DNA from: Ruminococcus sp. UBA3855
GTDB taxonomy: Bacteria; Bacillota; Clostridia; Oscillospirales; Ruminococcaceae
DNA: 9,691 nucleotides
Assembly (NCBI GenBank): GCA_002392545.1
Contig: DGHF01000101.1
Span: 1 to 9,691 of the forward strand
Direction of reading: 5' to 3'
A program made the translations under genes and the position numbers. Positions 1-7,137 of this stretch are shown piece after piece. The notes below the pieces were generated by a model. The model made no database searches. It was not told the origin of the DNA and worked only from the letters and a program-made list of their open reading frames with translations. Positions within the stretch are counted from its first letter, which is position 1, and every line of letters starts with the position of its first letter.

Positions 1-1449
1 GAGACGTTCAGCAAGACCTTTCATTCTGGTCATTTCGGTTTCAGCAATTTTATTTGCGGGAATTCCTGTCCAGAGTTCAATCACGGCTGCGAGGTCAGTT
101 TCAGCGACTTCAATTTTACTGCATTTTTCTTCCAGTTCGGCTTTCTTGATTTCAAGACGGCTGACGACGGATTTTTGCTCCGCAATTTTCGCATAATCCG
201 GCTCAGCGGATTCATTGAGTTCCGTCAATGTTTCATTTGCCTGTACAAGTTCAGCAGATGCCTTGTCGAGCTGGGTCAATTCCTTTGCACGGATGCTTCT
301 GTATGCACAGCTTTCATCAAGAAGGTCAATTGCCTTGTCAGGCAGGAAACGCCCTGTAATATACCGTTCCGAGAGAACCGCACAAAGACGGAGAATGCTG
401 TCATTGATTTTGACTCTGTGATACTTCTCATAATATTCACGGATGCCAAGAAGAACATCAGCAGTTTCCTCAACAGTCGGCTCAACGACGGTGACAGGCT
501 GGAAACGTCTTTCGAGTGCGCTGTCTTTCTCAATATACTTGCGGTATTCCTTGAAAGTCGTTGCACCGATGACCTGAATTTCCCCACGGGAGAGAGCCGG
601 CTTCATGATATTGGCGGCATTCATTGAGCCTTCAGAATCACCAGCACCAACGAGATTATGCACCTCATCAATGAACAAAATGACATTTCCGGCTTTCTGA
701 ACGTCTGCAATCAGACCTTTGACACGGCTTTCGAACTGTCCACGGAATTGTGTACCAGCCACCAACGCTGTCAAATCCAGCAGATAGATTCTCTTGTCAA
801 GCAGGTGAAATGGCGCATCTCCTTGAGCGATATGCTGGGCGATACCCTCTGCAATGGCAGTCTTACCGACACCCGGTTCACCGATGAGACAAGGGTTATT
901 TTTGGTACGTCTGGAAAGAATCTGCATTGCACGGGCAATTTCCCTGTCACGACCGATAATTCTGTCAAGCTCGTTATTTTCGGCACGTCTGCTGAGGTTG
1001 GTACAGTAATTATCAAGGAATTTATATTCTTTTTCCTCTTTTTTCTTTTTGGTGGTACGGCTTTTAGAGGCATTTTCTTTTCCGTTTCCGCTCTTGGGCT
1101 TTTCGCTGGAATTGCTGTTATTTGCCGGACTATGTCCGCCGGAGAAAAGACCACGGAGAAAATTCGGCATTGCATCAACAGTGGCATCCATAGCCTCTTC
1201 GAGATTGTCGCCGAAAGTATCAATCCCCTCCGGCATTGCCTGCATCATCTCTTCGGAAATTTCCTCTAATTCCGCATCATCTGCGTTGAGCAGGTGAGAA
1301 AGGTTCGGAAAAGTCGAAAGAGGAAGATTCAGAGCCTTTGCGCATACCAGACAATACCCCTCCTGCTGGGGTTCTTTACCGTTCTGCGGTTTTGAAACAA
1401 AAATGACCGCTGGTCGTTTCTGGCACTTACTACATAAAAACATAGACAT
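1..1449 (-). CDS. Zinc-finger Clp ATPase (ClpE/ClpC-like AAA+ unfoldase), N-terminal 483 residues; runs off the window
   Basis: This is the N-terminal part of an HSP100 protein; the second AAA+ domain lies beyond base 1. Residues 6-36 hold a CxxC-x23-CxxC zinc finger (Cys6, Cys9, Cys33, Cys36), as in ClpE. There is no Clp-N repeat domain; instead residues 45-100 are acidic and Met-rich (EEISEEMMQAMPEG) and 105-142 are a Ser/Lys linker. The first AAA+ domain (about 151-385) has Walker A GEPGVGKT (190-197), pore loop GTQFRGQFE (232-240), Walker B VILFIDEVH (256-264), sensor 1 in IGATT (294-298) and Arg fingers in ERRF (313-316). Residues 388-450 are a coiled-coil middle region, ending in the WTGIP (460-464) that normally precedes the second ATPase domain. 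It should form ATP-driven hexamers that unfold proteins, probably for ClpP. ATG 1449 has only a weak AAGGG about 12 bases upstream. The frame is open throughout, with no frameshift. Confidence 0.92.
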   Translation of the reverse strand, partial: MSMFLCSKCQKRPAVIFVSKPQNGKEPQQEGYCLVCAKALNLPLSTFPNLSHLLNADDAELEEISEEMMQAMPEGIDTFGDNLEEAMDATVDAMPNFLRGLFSGGHSPANNSNSSEKPKSGNGKENASKSRTTKKKKEEKEYKFLDNYCTNLSRRAENNELDRIIGRDREIARAMQILSRRTKNNPCLIGEPGVGKTAIAEGIAQHIAQGDAPFHLLDKRIYLLDLTALVAGTQFRGQFESRVKGLIADVQKAGNVILFIDEVHNLVGAGDSEGSMNAANIMKPALSRGEIQVIGATTFKEYRKYIEKDSALERRFQPVTVVEPTVEETADVLLGIREYYEKYHRVKINDSILRLCAVLSERYITGRFLPDKAIDLLDESCAYRSIRAKELTQLDKASAELVQANETLTELNESAEPDYAKIAEQKSVVSRLEIKKAELEEKCSKIEVAETDLAAVIELWTGIPANKIAETEMTRMKGLAERL

Positions 1450-1480
1450 AATTTACTTCATCCCTTCTTTGCTCCGGTTT

Positions 1481-2338
1481 TCAGACTGTCAAATATTTCA
1501 ACATGAAATGATAGACATACCGGAATATGATTGTATGATTCATTGTTTCCTGATTGAAAATCAGCATCTGACCGTCTGTCAATGCCATGGTCAGGCGGAT
1601 GGCAGCGGTTAAAATTGCCGTTCCCCCTGCTACTTCCATCAATCCCAATGGTATCGCTAAAATACGGCTTTTTCCTGTGATATGTCCCTGCTCCCCTGAA
1701 TATTCCACCAAAGACGAAACAATATTGAAAACAGCTCCTATCACAAACAAAATCAACAAAAATAACACCATTGTCAGCAACTTACAATAAGCCTGTTTAT
1801 AATACAATGCTTCCAGAAGTTCCGCACACTCTCTGGGGGCTGTTTCACATTCCTGCAAAAACAGCTGAAATGCCGGAATATTCCCTGAAAAATACTGCAA
1901 AAGTGTTTTTTCGGAATGGGGTCTGACATATCGGGAAATCAATGCATCTGTCGAATTTCCCATAATCTCCACAAACCATTCCGGACATTCTTCGCCAGTA
2001 ATCGCTTTTTCTGCCATTTTCCGCAAACCCTCTGCGTCGGGTGTCTCCTCTCCTTCCAAGGCGGTCAATGCAAGCGATTCTGACGCATTTTCGAAAATGT
2101 CAGGCTGTCCCGATTCCAGAACCTCTTGCAGGGTAGTAATGATTTTCTCCTGAAACATTTTTTCGTAAACCGGAATACTCAAAAAGCTTGCGCCTGCGAA
2201 TGCTCCGGTGACTACCATCACAAACAGGATTGTTTTTAAAACTTCCTTCCGGAAACCTTTCTGGACTGTATGATATAAAATTCCTCCGGCAATACTCAGA
2301 AACAGAACATCGTAAAACCACCAGAACTGCGCTCCCAT
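1481..2338 (-). CDS. CvpA-like integral membrane protein, 285 aa
   Basis: I do not recognise a specific function. Four hydrophobic segments are visible: about 8-24 (FYDVLFLSIAGGILYH), 34-56 (ILFVMVVTGAFAGASFLSI), 186-210 (CKLLTMVLFLLILFVIGAVFNIVSSL) and 230-253 (PLGLMEVAGGTAILTAAIRLTMAL). The opening (a Asp in helix 1, a Gly-rich GGILYHTVQKGFRKE turn, then a second helix ending in a small-residue/Ser pattern) and the PLGLMEV entry to helix 4 resemble CvpA/colicin V production family proteins. These normally have about 160-190 residues; here ~130 hydrophilic, helical, Glu-rich residues (57-185) with several Cys (118, 164, 171, 185) separate helices 2 and 3. CvpA proteins are inner-membrane proteins of poorly defined envelope role. 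The start is fixed by AGGAGG at 2345-2350. The gene follows the DUF5711-type gene with an 11-base gap and precedes the Clp gene by 31 bases. The family link is moderate, the function unknown. Confidence 0.7.
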   Translation of the reverse strand: MGAQFWWFYDVLFLSIAGGILYHTVQKGFRKEVLKTILFVMVVTGAFAGASFLSIPVYEKMFQEKIITTLQEVLESGQPDIFENASESLALTALEGEETPDAEGLRKMAEKAITGEECPEWFVEIMGNSTDALISRYVRPHSEKTLLQYFSGNIPAFQLFLQECETAPRECAELLEALYYKQAYCKLLTMVLFLLILFVIGAVFNIVSSLVEYSGEQGHITGKSRILAIPLGLMEVAGGTAILTAAIRLTMALTDGQMLIFNQETMNHTIIFRYVYHFMLKYLTV

Positions 2339-2344
2339 ATATTG

Positions 2345-2350
2345 CCTCCT
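2345..2350 (-). promoter_or_regulatory. Ribosome binding site of the CvpA-like gene, overlapping a stop codon
   Basis: A perfect AGGAGG starts at the last base region of the upstream TGA (TGAGGAGG) and lies six bases before ATG 2338. This settles the start in favour of ATG 2338 over the in-frame TTG 2353, which lies upstream of the motif. Confidence 0.8.
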
Positions 2351-3513
2351 CAACCTACACTTGTTCGGTTAATCTTGTCATATCCGAGCAGATAGAAATA
2401 TTTTCCGTTTCTTAAAATTCGTTCGTAGGCATCGGCGACCTGTGTCGAGCCTGTTTTTTGTCCGGTGAAATCGAAACTTTCAATCTGTCCGGAATCCAGT
2501 ACATATGCCATGTCGTCATAAATAATGACGTTTTTGGCATTGGCACTCAAAGAAACTGTTTTCGGAACGGCGGACTTCTCCGAGAATAACAGCAGTATTG
2601 ATTGTCTGCGCCCCTCATTTTTGAGAAGGATTGCCGTTTTTTCGTTGAAATAGTCAAAATCCACGAGGTCAGCGTTAAAGTCATAGCTTCCCAGTAATGC
2701 GCCTGTTCCGCTGTAATAGGCTGTCCGTGTATCGCCGATAACAAAAGCACTCCCGTCCGAAAATGCACAAGTCCGCATACAAAGCGACGAAAACGGAGAA
2801 GTCTCCCACAAAACATCATCACCGTCAAATGTAATATACTGCAAAGTCGTGACAAGTTCGCCGTCCTTTGCACCAATGGCAGAGAAAATACATCCGTTCC
2901 CATAAAAGCTTACATCCGAAAGGCGGTCAACACAATCACGGGTATATATCAATTTTCCGTTCATGTCGTAAATACTCAGACGACAGGCATATGTCTCCGA
3001 TTCCGTCACAACTGCCACATAGCCCTCATCACTCAGCACCGCAAACCAGATAGGCTTGTCAAGCGTTTCCTCATAGAGAATTTTTGCGGGAGTATCCACA
3101 CGGAATGTCATTCCATTGCTGGAATAAATCAGGGAACGGCTTTCAGAAGTCTTCATGATGGCGTTGCTGTAGGCGTGCTGACGGCTGTCAATGAGTTTTC
3201 CGTCCGTTCCGTAAATGTAAAGGTATTTATCACACAGGATAAACAGCTGATTGTTGATAAAGTCGGCTGTATAATCCACACCGCCAGAAATGGAAAGTTC
3301 AAATTCTCCGTCTGCAATTGCATCCTCATTCTGAGTGACATTCTGGTAACGTGAACCAATTCCCTCCAGCTTCGGAAACCATAAATCCCTTTTGGCATAG
3401 ATGAAAGCACAGACCCCGACTATCAAGGCAAATACTAAAAATCTGATAATTTTTCTTCTTCTGATACGGCGATTCCTTTGCAATACAACATCAACATGAT
3501 TCGCCAAAATCAC
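2350..3513 (-). CDS. DUF5711-type membrane-anchored protein, probable beta-propeller, 387 aa
   Basis: Residues 1-20 are basic (RNRRIRRRK) and face the cytoplasm; residues 22-40 are a single transmembrane anchor (IIRFLVFALIVGVCAFIYA). The remaining ~345 residues should lie outside the membrane. They consist of short beta-strand blocks with repeated turn patterns (YIYGTDGKLI, SIYDMNGKLIY, YITFDGDDVLW, YYSGTGALLGSYDF, SFDFTGQKTGS), as in WD40/PQQ-like propellers. The overall plan matches the family of uncharacterised clostridial proteins called DUF5711, a match made from memory. No enzymatic motif is visible, so a scaffold or sensor role is only a guess. The start is uncertain: GTG 3513 overlaps the truA stop (GTGA), but TTG 3507, two codons later, is better spaced from the GGAGG. 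The stop codon at 2350-2352 overlaps the ribosome binding site of the next gene. It lies between truA and a CvpA-like membrane protein. Confidence 0.75.
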   Translation of the reverse strand: MILANHVDVVLQRNRRIRRRKIIRFLVFALIVGVCAFIYAKRDLWFPKLEGIGSRYQNVTQNEDAIADGEFELSISGGVDYTADFINNQLFILCDKYLYIYGTDGKLIDSRQHAYSNAIMKTSESRSLIYSSNGMTFRVDTPAKILYEETLDKPIWFAVLSDEGYVAVVTESETYACRLSIYDMNGKLIYTRDCVDRLSDVSFYGNGCIFSAIGAKDGELVTTLQYITFDGDDVLWETSPFSSLCMRTCAFSDGSAFVIGDTRTAYYSGTGALLGSYDFNADLVDFDYFNEKTAILLKNEGRRQSILLLFSEKSAVPKTVSLSANAKNVIIYDDMAYVLDSGQIESFDFTGQKTGSTQVADAYERILRNGKYFYLLGYDKINRTSVG

Positions 3514-4274
3514 TGCCTCCCCTCAAAAAGTTCCTCATCTGTATAGAATACCCGATTCAGATACAGACCATGCGGAAGGGCGGTTCTCCCTGCAAGAAGT
3601 CTGTTTTTCTCCGCCATAATTTCGTCAAGTTGTTCTATCGGAATTCTGCCCTCATTGACATCAAGCAGAGTCCCTACAAGAATCCTAACCATATTATACA
3701 AAAATCCGTTTCCTTTTACAAGCATTTTCACCTCTTCGCCGTGAATTTCTACATCAAAGCTATGAATATGCCGTATAGTGTTGACATTTTCTGCACAATT
3801 TGTACAAAACGAGCGGAAATCATGTTCCCCCACAAAATGCTGTGATGCCTCTCTGACCAGCTCCGCATGAAAGGGACGGCGGTAATGGCAAGCCAAATCA
3901 ATGGCAAACGGATTCTTGCTTTCACTGCAATGCAATAAATACAGATACTCTTTTCCCTTGCAGGAGAATCTTGCATGAAAATCCTCCGGCACTTCCTCAC
4001 AGGAAAGAATGGAAATATCTTTCGGTAATTCGCCATTAACCCCACGCACAAAGCCTAATTCTCTGATGTTGCTGTTGGTCTTGACGGAAAAACAGAATTG
4101 TTTTGCATGAACTCCGGTATCCGTTCGGGAACAGCCGTGAATGGTGACAGGCTCATTCAATACCTTACTGACACATTTCTGTACAACTTCCTGAACCGTG
4201 ATTCCGTTATTCTGAATCTGATACCCATGATAAGCCGTCCCACGGTAAGCCATCATGACTTTTAAATTTCTCAT
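3510..4274 (-). CDS. truA: TruA, tRNA pseudouridine(38-40) synthase
   Basis: This is a complete 254-residue protein, normal in length for TruA. It converts uridines 38-40 in the anticodon stem-loop of many tRNAs to pseudouridine, in the cytoplasm. The N-terminal RNA-binding half begins MRNLKVMMAYRGTAYHGYQ with the conserved Y-x-G-x-x-Y-x-G-x-Q pattern. The catalytic motif is SRTDTGVHA (49-57) with the nucleophilic Asp52. The C-terminal half holds the conserved FLYNMVRILVGTLLDV segment and the late ALPHGLYL motif that closes the fold. ATG 4274 overlaps the yfhO stop by four bases (ATGA) and has GAGGGGG seven bases upstream, inside the yfhO end. Its own TGA overlaps the first codon of the next gene, so translation is probably coupled on both sides. 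truA is a regular companion of ecfA/ecfT in Firmicutes; here a yfhO-type gene separates them. Confidence 0.97.
   Translation of the reverse strand: MRNLKVMMAYRGTAYHGYQIQNNGITVQEVVQKCVSKVLNEPVTIHGCSRTDTGVHAKQFCFSVKTNSNIRELGFVRGVNGELPKDISILSCEEVPEDFHARFSCKGKEYLYLLHCSESKNPFAIDLACHYRRPFHAELVREASQHFVGEHDFRSFCTNCAENVNTIRHIHSFDVEIHGEEVKMLVKGNGFLYNMVRILVGTLLDVNEGRIPIEQLDEIMAEKNRLLAGRTALPHGLYLNRVFYTDEELFEGRQ
3516..3524 (-). promoter_or_regulatory. Ribosome binding site of the DUF5711-type gene, inside truA
   Basis: GAGGGGAGG at the end of truA is only two bases before GTG 3513 but eight bases before the in-frame TTG 3507. Spacing therefore favours the TTG, although the GTG gives the conventional four-base overlap with the truA stop. 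Confidence 0.55.
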
Positions 4275-7129
4275 GATTCCGCCCCCTCATCAGATGTATC
4301 AGGGGTTTCCTCGGAAAAATCGTTGATTTGTGTCGGCTTTGGTGCAGATTCTTCGGTGAAACTGATTATATTCTGAACATTGTCAGAGGGTGGAACTTCC
4401 GTGAAGGATTCCTCTGTAAAGTGGGGAATGTTGTCGGAATTTGTTTCCGTATCAACAGAATGATTTTCGGGTGTCGTTTCGGTTTCGGTTGCTGTTTCGG
4501 TAACAGGCTTCGCCGGATGTTTCCGCTCCCATACATACAATAATATCAAAATCGCCACACTCAAAATAAACATGAATGTTCCGCCTGTAAAGCCTTTGGG
4601 GCTGTATTTGAGCTTGACTGTGTGAGTACCTTCTGTGAGGTCAATTCCGCACATTGCATTGAACAGCGGATAAATTTCAGCTTTCTTTCCGTCAACAGTT
4701 GCTGTCCAGCCCTCTTCATACGGAATGGAAAGATACAGACAGCCGTCTTTCTGGGCGGTAATTTCTCCTTCTACCTTGGTATCGGAAAAACGTGTCAATT
4801 CCATGACGGATTCTTTCAACCGGTTGTAACCTTCCAGAAGAACATTTTCATTCATCTGGTATACATATACCTGAACCGTGCCTTTCTTTGCATCTGCATC
4901 CATATCACAGCGGACATTCACCAAATCCCCTGCCTGATATGAGCCGATTGGTGTAATATACGGTTGACGGCTGGTATTGTATCTGTGAAGCTTGACACCG
5001 TCAAAGTAGATGTCCATATTGTCGCCGTCTGTGACTTTCATCAGGGCATACATCATGCCGTTTCTGACAGCGGTATAATTATACTTGAGGAACGTTTCTC
5101 CGGTTGCATCTGCCTGACGGGTGAAGTTATATTTTCCGTAATCGGTGCGCACAACATCATAGCCAGTATGCCCGACATGGGTAATATCAATCGGGGTGAA
5201 TAAATCATCTGTTATTCCGGTAATACGCTTGAATAACAGATTCTGTTCCTGAAATGGGTTCAAATCTTTGTCAAGCTCTAAGCCCTTACTGTCAGGCTGA
5301 ATCATGAAACCAAGATTCAGGGCATAATCATTCTTGTAAAGTTTGACACTTTCGCCCTCACCAATCCGCCTTTGTGTGAACGTATCAGCATTATAGCCAT
5401 CTTTCGCCATGATGTATTTCACATCAAGAAGCATATTTGTTAAGGGTGAAGTATTGGCATAGTAATAACGATTTCCGGCTTCGGAAGCAGGTAAGCCAAT
5501 CAACCGGAGGAAAGTCGTCATTCTTTCATTCGCCATAGAAGAAAACTGTGATACACCGTCATACAAGTACAATGATGGGTCATTCAGTGTATACCACATT
5601 GTCAGTTCTGTACGGCTGAAAATATCATTGTCCTTTGCTTCTTCGCCCTCTACAACGTCAAGGAGCATCTGAATATCTGCATCATTCGCCGGATAGCTGG
5701 TATAGCTCGAACTTCCCACGGCTTTGACACCCTCAATGGAATGTACCCCCATTTCGAAACACAATGCCACTGCAAGCAATACCTGAACCAGCTGTTTCGG
5801 TGCAAATAATCTGAAAAATATCACTACTAAATAAATTCCGCCTAAAATTGCATTGAGATAGACAAATTTCTTTTCGTCGTCAACTGTAATTCCGGAACTG
5901 TACCCCAGCCAGATGAACAAGCCCCCTACTGCCAGCATCGAAATCCAGTGCAGAATATTCAGCTTGTTTTCCATTAAAATCTGATATGCCCTGTATGAAG
6001 CAACCAGCACAACAAAACTGAACAGGAATGAAAACCGATACGGCAACATGTTCGGGAAATGGAAACAATGCCAGATAAAATTCAGCTTGTTGAAATTACA
6101 GCTCACAATCAGGAACGCCATTAACAGAATCCCTGAAATTTTCTCCCTCAGCCGGATATCTTTCGCAATGATGAACACTCCCAGCAACAAAACCGGAAGC
6201 AAACCACAATACAGGTTCGGAAGTCCTTCCTTGGAAGTCACTTTCGTGAATGCAAGCATATTTGCGACAATATCCCGCCATTCTTCATAAAATTTGGTAT
6301 CTTTCGGGAAAGAATTGTTTGCACTGTGTGTCAGCAATAATGCGAAAAATGCCGGAAGTGTCACAAATCCTGAAATACCAGCTCCCAACAGGGAACAGCC
6401 TGTAATTGTTCCGAATCGCTTCCCAAATGTCCGGAAGTCTGTACCTTCATACAAGCAAAGCAGGAAAAACGCTATCACTGTGAAAATACATATCATATAG
6501 GCAATATAATAATTCGAAATCAATGCAAGACCTAAAGAAATGGTATACGTCCGGTATTTTCCCTCTCTCACCAGTGCCACCAGCCCCAGCATGACAAGCG
6601 GTAACAATGCCACAGTATCAATCCAGATGATGTTCCAGTAATACCCCATCATGTAACTGCATAATGCATACATGATTCCAAACATCGTGATAGATAAATC
6701 GTGCTGATGGAACGTATAGCGAATAAATTTCGCCATGAATAACCCTGCAAAAGAAAATTTCAGCATCAGTATCAGCATTAAGCCCGTACGCAGAAATTCT
6801 CTCGGCATCAGAAACGCAAGCAAATTCAGGGGACTTGCTGCATAATATGCCATAATCGCCAAGAAATTTGTACCAGCTCCCGAACGCCATGTGTACAGCA
6901 ATGAACCGCCTGTTCTCAATTTTTCCCATAGCACTTCAAAGAATGGGTAATATTGATGCCATAAGTCCGTTACAAGAAATTGATTGTCCCCGAATGGGTG
7001 CATTTCCTTCTTGTAAAAGCCGATTCCCACAAAGATGAACGGCAGAATAAAAGCCAGTACTTCCCAGATACTGATTTTTTTCAGCCATTCCGGTGGTTGC
7101 CTCTTCGTGAGACTTTTTGTATTCGCCAT
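4271..7129 (-). CDS. yfhO: YfhO-family polytopic membrane protein (probable GT-C-type envelope glycosyltransferase), 952 aa
   Basis: Residues 1-19 are a basic cytoplasmic start, then TM1 (about 20-40). The first outer loop has GDNQFLVTDLWHQYYPFF (47-64) with Asp48 and Asp55, the YfhO/GT-C loop where the acidic catalytic or metal residues normally lie. About a dozen hydrophobic helices run to residue 460, including the family-typical FPNMLPYRFSF (358-368). A ~375-residue extracytoplasmic region follows, ending in PYEEGW (803-808), VDGKK and the KLKYSPKGFTGG segment seen at the end of YfhO proteins, then a last helix (849-867). In Bacillus subtilis YfhO works with CsbB to glycosylate lipoteichoic acid; the substrate here is unknown. 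An 85-residue cytoplasmic tail (868-952), rich in Glu/Thr/Ser and with repeated FTEE/FSEE blocks, is an unusual addition. The start is set by AGGAGG at 7142-7147; ATG 7141 or 7195 are less likely. The stop overlaps the truA start as ATGA. Family assignment is firm, enzymatic activity is inferred. Confidence 0.88.
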   Translation of the reverse strand: MANTKSLTKRQPPEWLKKISIWEVLAFILPFIFVGIGFYKKEMHPFGDNQFLVTDLWHQYYPFFEVLWEKLRTGGSLLYTWRSGAGTNFLAIMAYYAASPLNLLAFLMPREFLRTGLMLILMLKFSFAGLFMAKFIRYTFHQHDLSITMFGIMYALCSYMMGYYWNIIWIDTVALLPLVMLGLVALVREGKYRTYTISLGLALISNYYIAYMICIFTVIAFFLLCLYEGTDFRTFGKRFGTITGCSLLGAGISGFVTLPAFFALLLTHSANNSFPKDTKFYEEWRDIVANMLAFTKVTSKEGLPNLYCGLLPVLLLGVFIIAKDIRLREKISGILLMAFLIVSCNFNKLNFIWHCFHFPNMLPYRFSFLFSFVVLVASYRAYQILMENKLNILHWISMLAVGGLFIWLGYSSGITVDDEKKFVYLNAILGGIYLVVIFFRLFAPKQLVQVLLAVALCFEMGVHSIEGVKAVGSSSYTSYPANDADIQMLLDVVEGEEAKDNDIFSRTELTMWYTLNDPSLYLYDGVSQFSSMANERMTTFLRLIGLPASEAGNRYYYANTSPLTNMLLDVKYIMAKDGYNADTFTQRRIGEGESVKLYKNDYALNLGFMIQPDSKGLELDKDLNPFQEQNLLFKRITGITDDLFTPIDITHVGHTGYDVVRTDYGKYNFTRQADATGETFLKYNYTAVRNGMMYALMKVTDGDNMDIYFDGVKLHRYNTSRQPYITPIGSYQAGDLVNVRCDMDADAKKGTVQVYVYQMNENVLLEGYNRLKESVMELTRFSDTKVEGEITAQKDGCLYLSIPYEEGWTATVDGKKAEIYPLFNAMCGIDLTEGTHTVKLKYSPKGFTGGTFMFILSVAILILLYVWERKHPAKPVTETATETETTPENHSVDTETNSDNIPHFTEESFTEVPPSDNVQNIISFTEESAPKPTQINDFSEETPDTSDEGAES
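4304..4420 (-). repeat. Acidic FTEE/FSEE repeats in the YfhO C-terminal tail
   Basis: This stretch encodes residues 904-942 of the YfhO-like protein. Four related short blocks are visible: FTEES, an adjoining FTEV, a second FTEES, then FSEET, separated by Pro/Asn/Asp-rich spacers of uneven length. It looks like a degenerate linear-motif repeat on a disordered cytoplasmic tail. Function unknown. Confidence 0.6.
4475..4504 (-). repeat. Short simple repeat encoding a Thr-Glu run
   Basis: On the plus strand GTTTCG recurs three times (the first two in tandem, the third after a short break), encoding the VTETATETETT stretch just after the last transmembrane helix of the YfhO-like protein. It is a short, slippage-prone tract that keeps the reading frame. 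Confidence 0.45.
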
Positions 7130-7137
7130 TTTTGAAA

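Noticed and set aside
290..320. Suspected frameshift in the Clp gene just after the DKAIDLLDE motif
   Set aside because: On re-reading base by base the frame stays open (DESCAYRSIRAKELTQL) into the coiled-coil region and WTGIP; the first impression came from dropping one A.
658..1269. 203-codon plus-strand open frame opposite the Clp gene
   Set aside because: The minus-strand frame here encodes intact Walker A, pore loop and Walker B motifs; the plus-strand product is a Cys/Phe-rich sequence without domains.
1450..1480. Terminator or CtsR operator between the CvpA-like and Clp genes
   Set aside because: No inverted repeat followed by T's and no direct heptamer repeat is visible in these 31 bases.
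2339..2353. TTG start giving the CvpA-like protein five extra residues
   Set aside because: The extra codons include the AGGAGG itself, which is ideally placed for ATG 2338.
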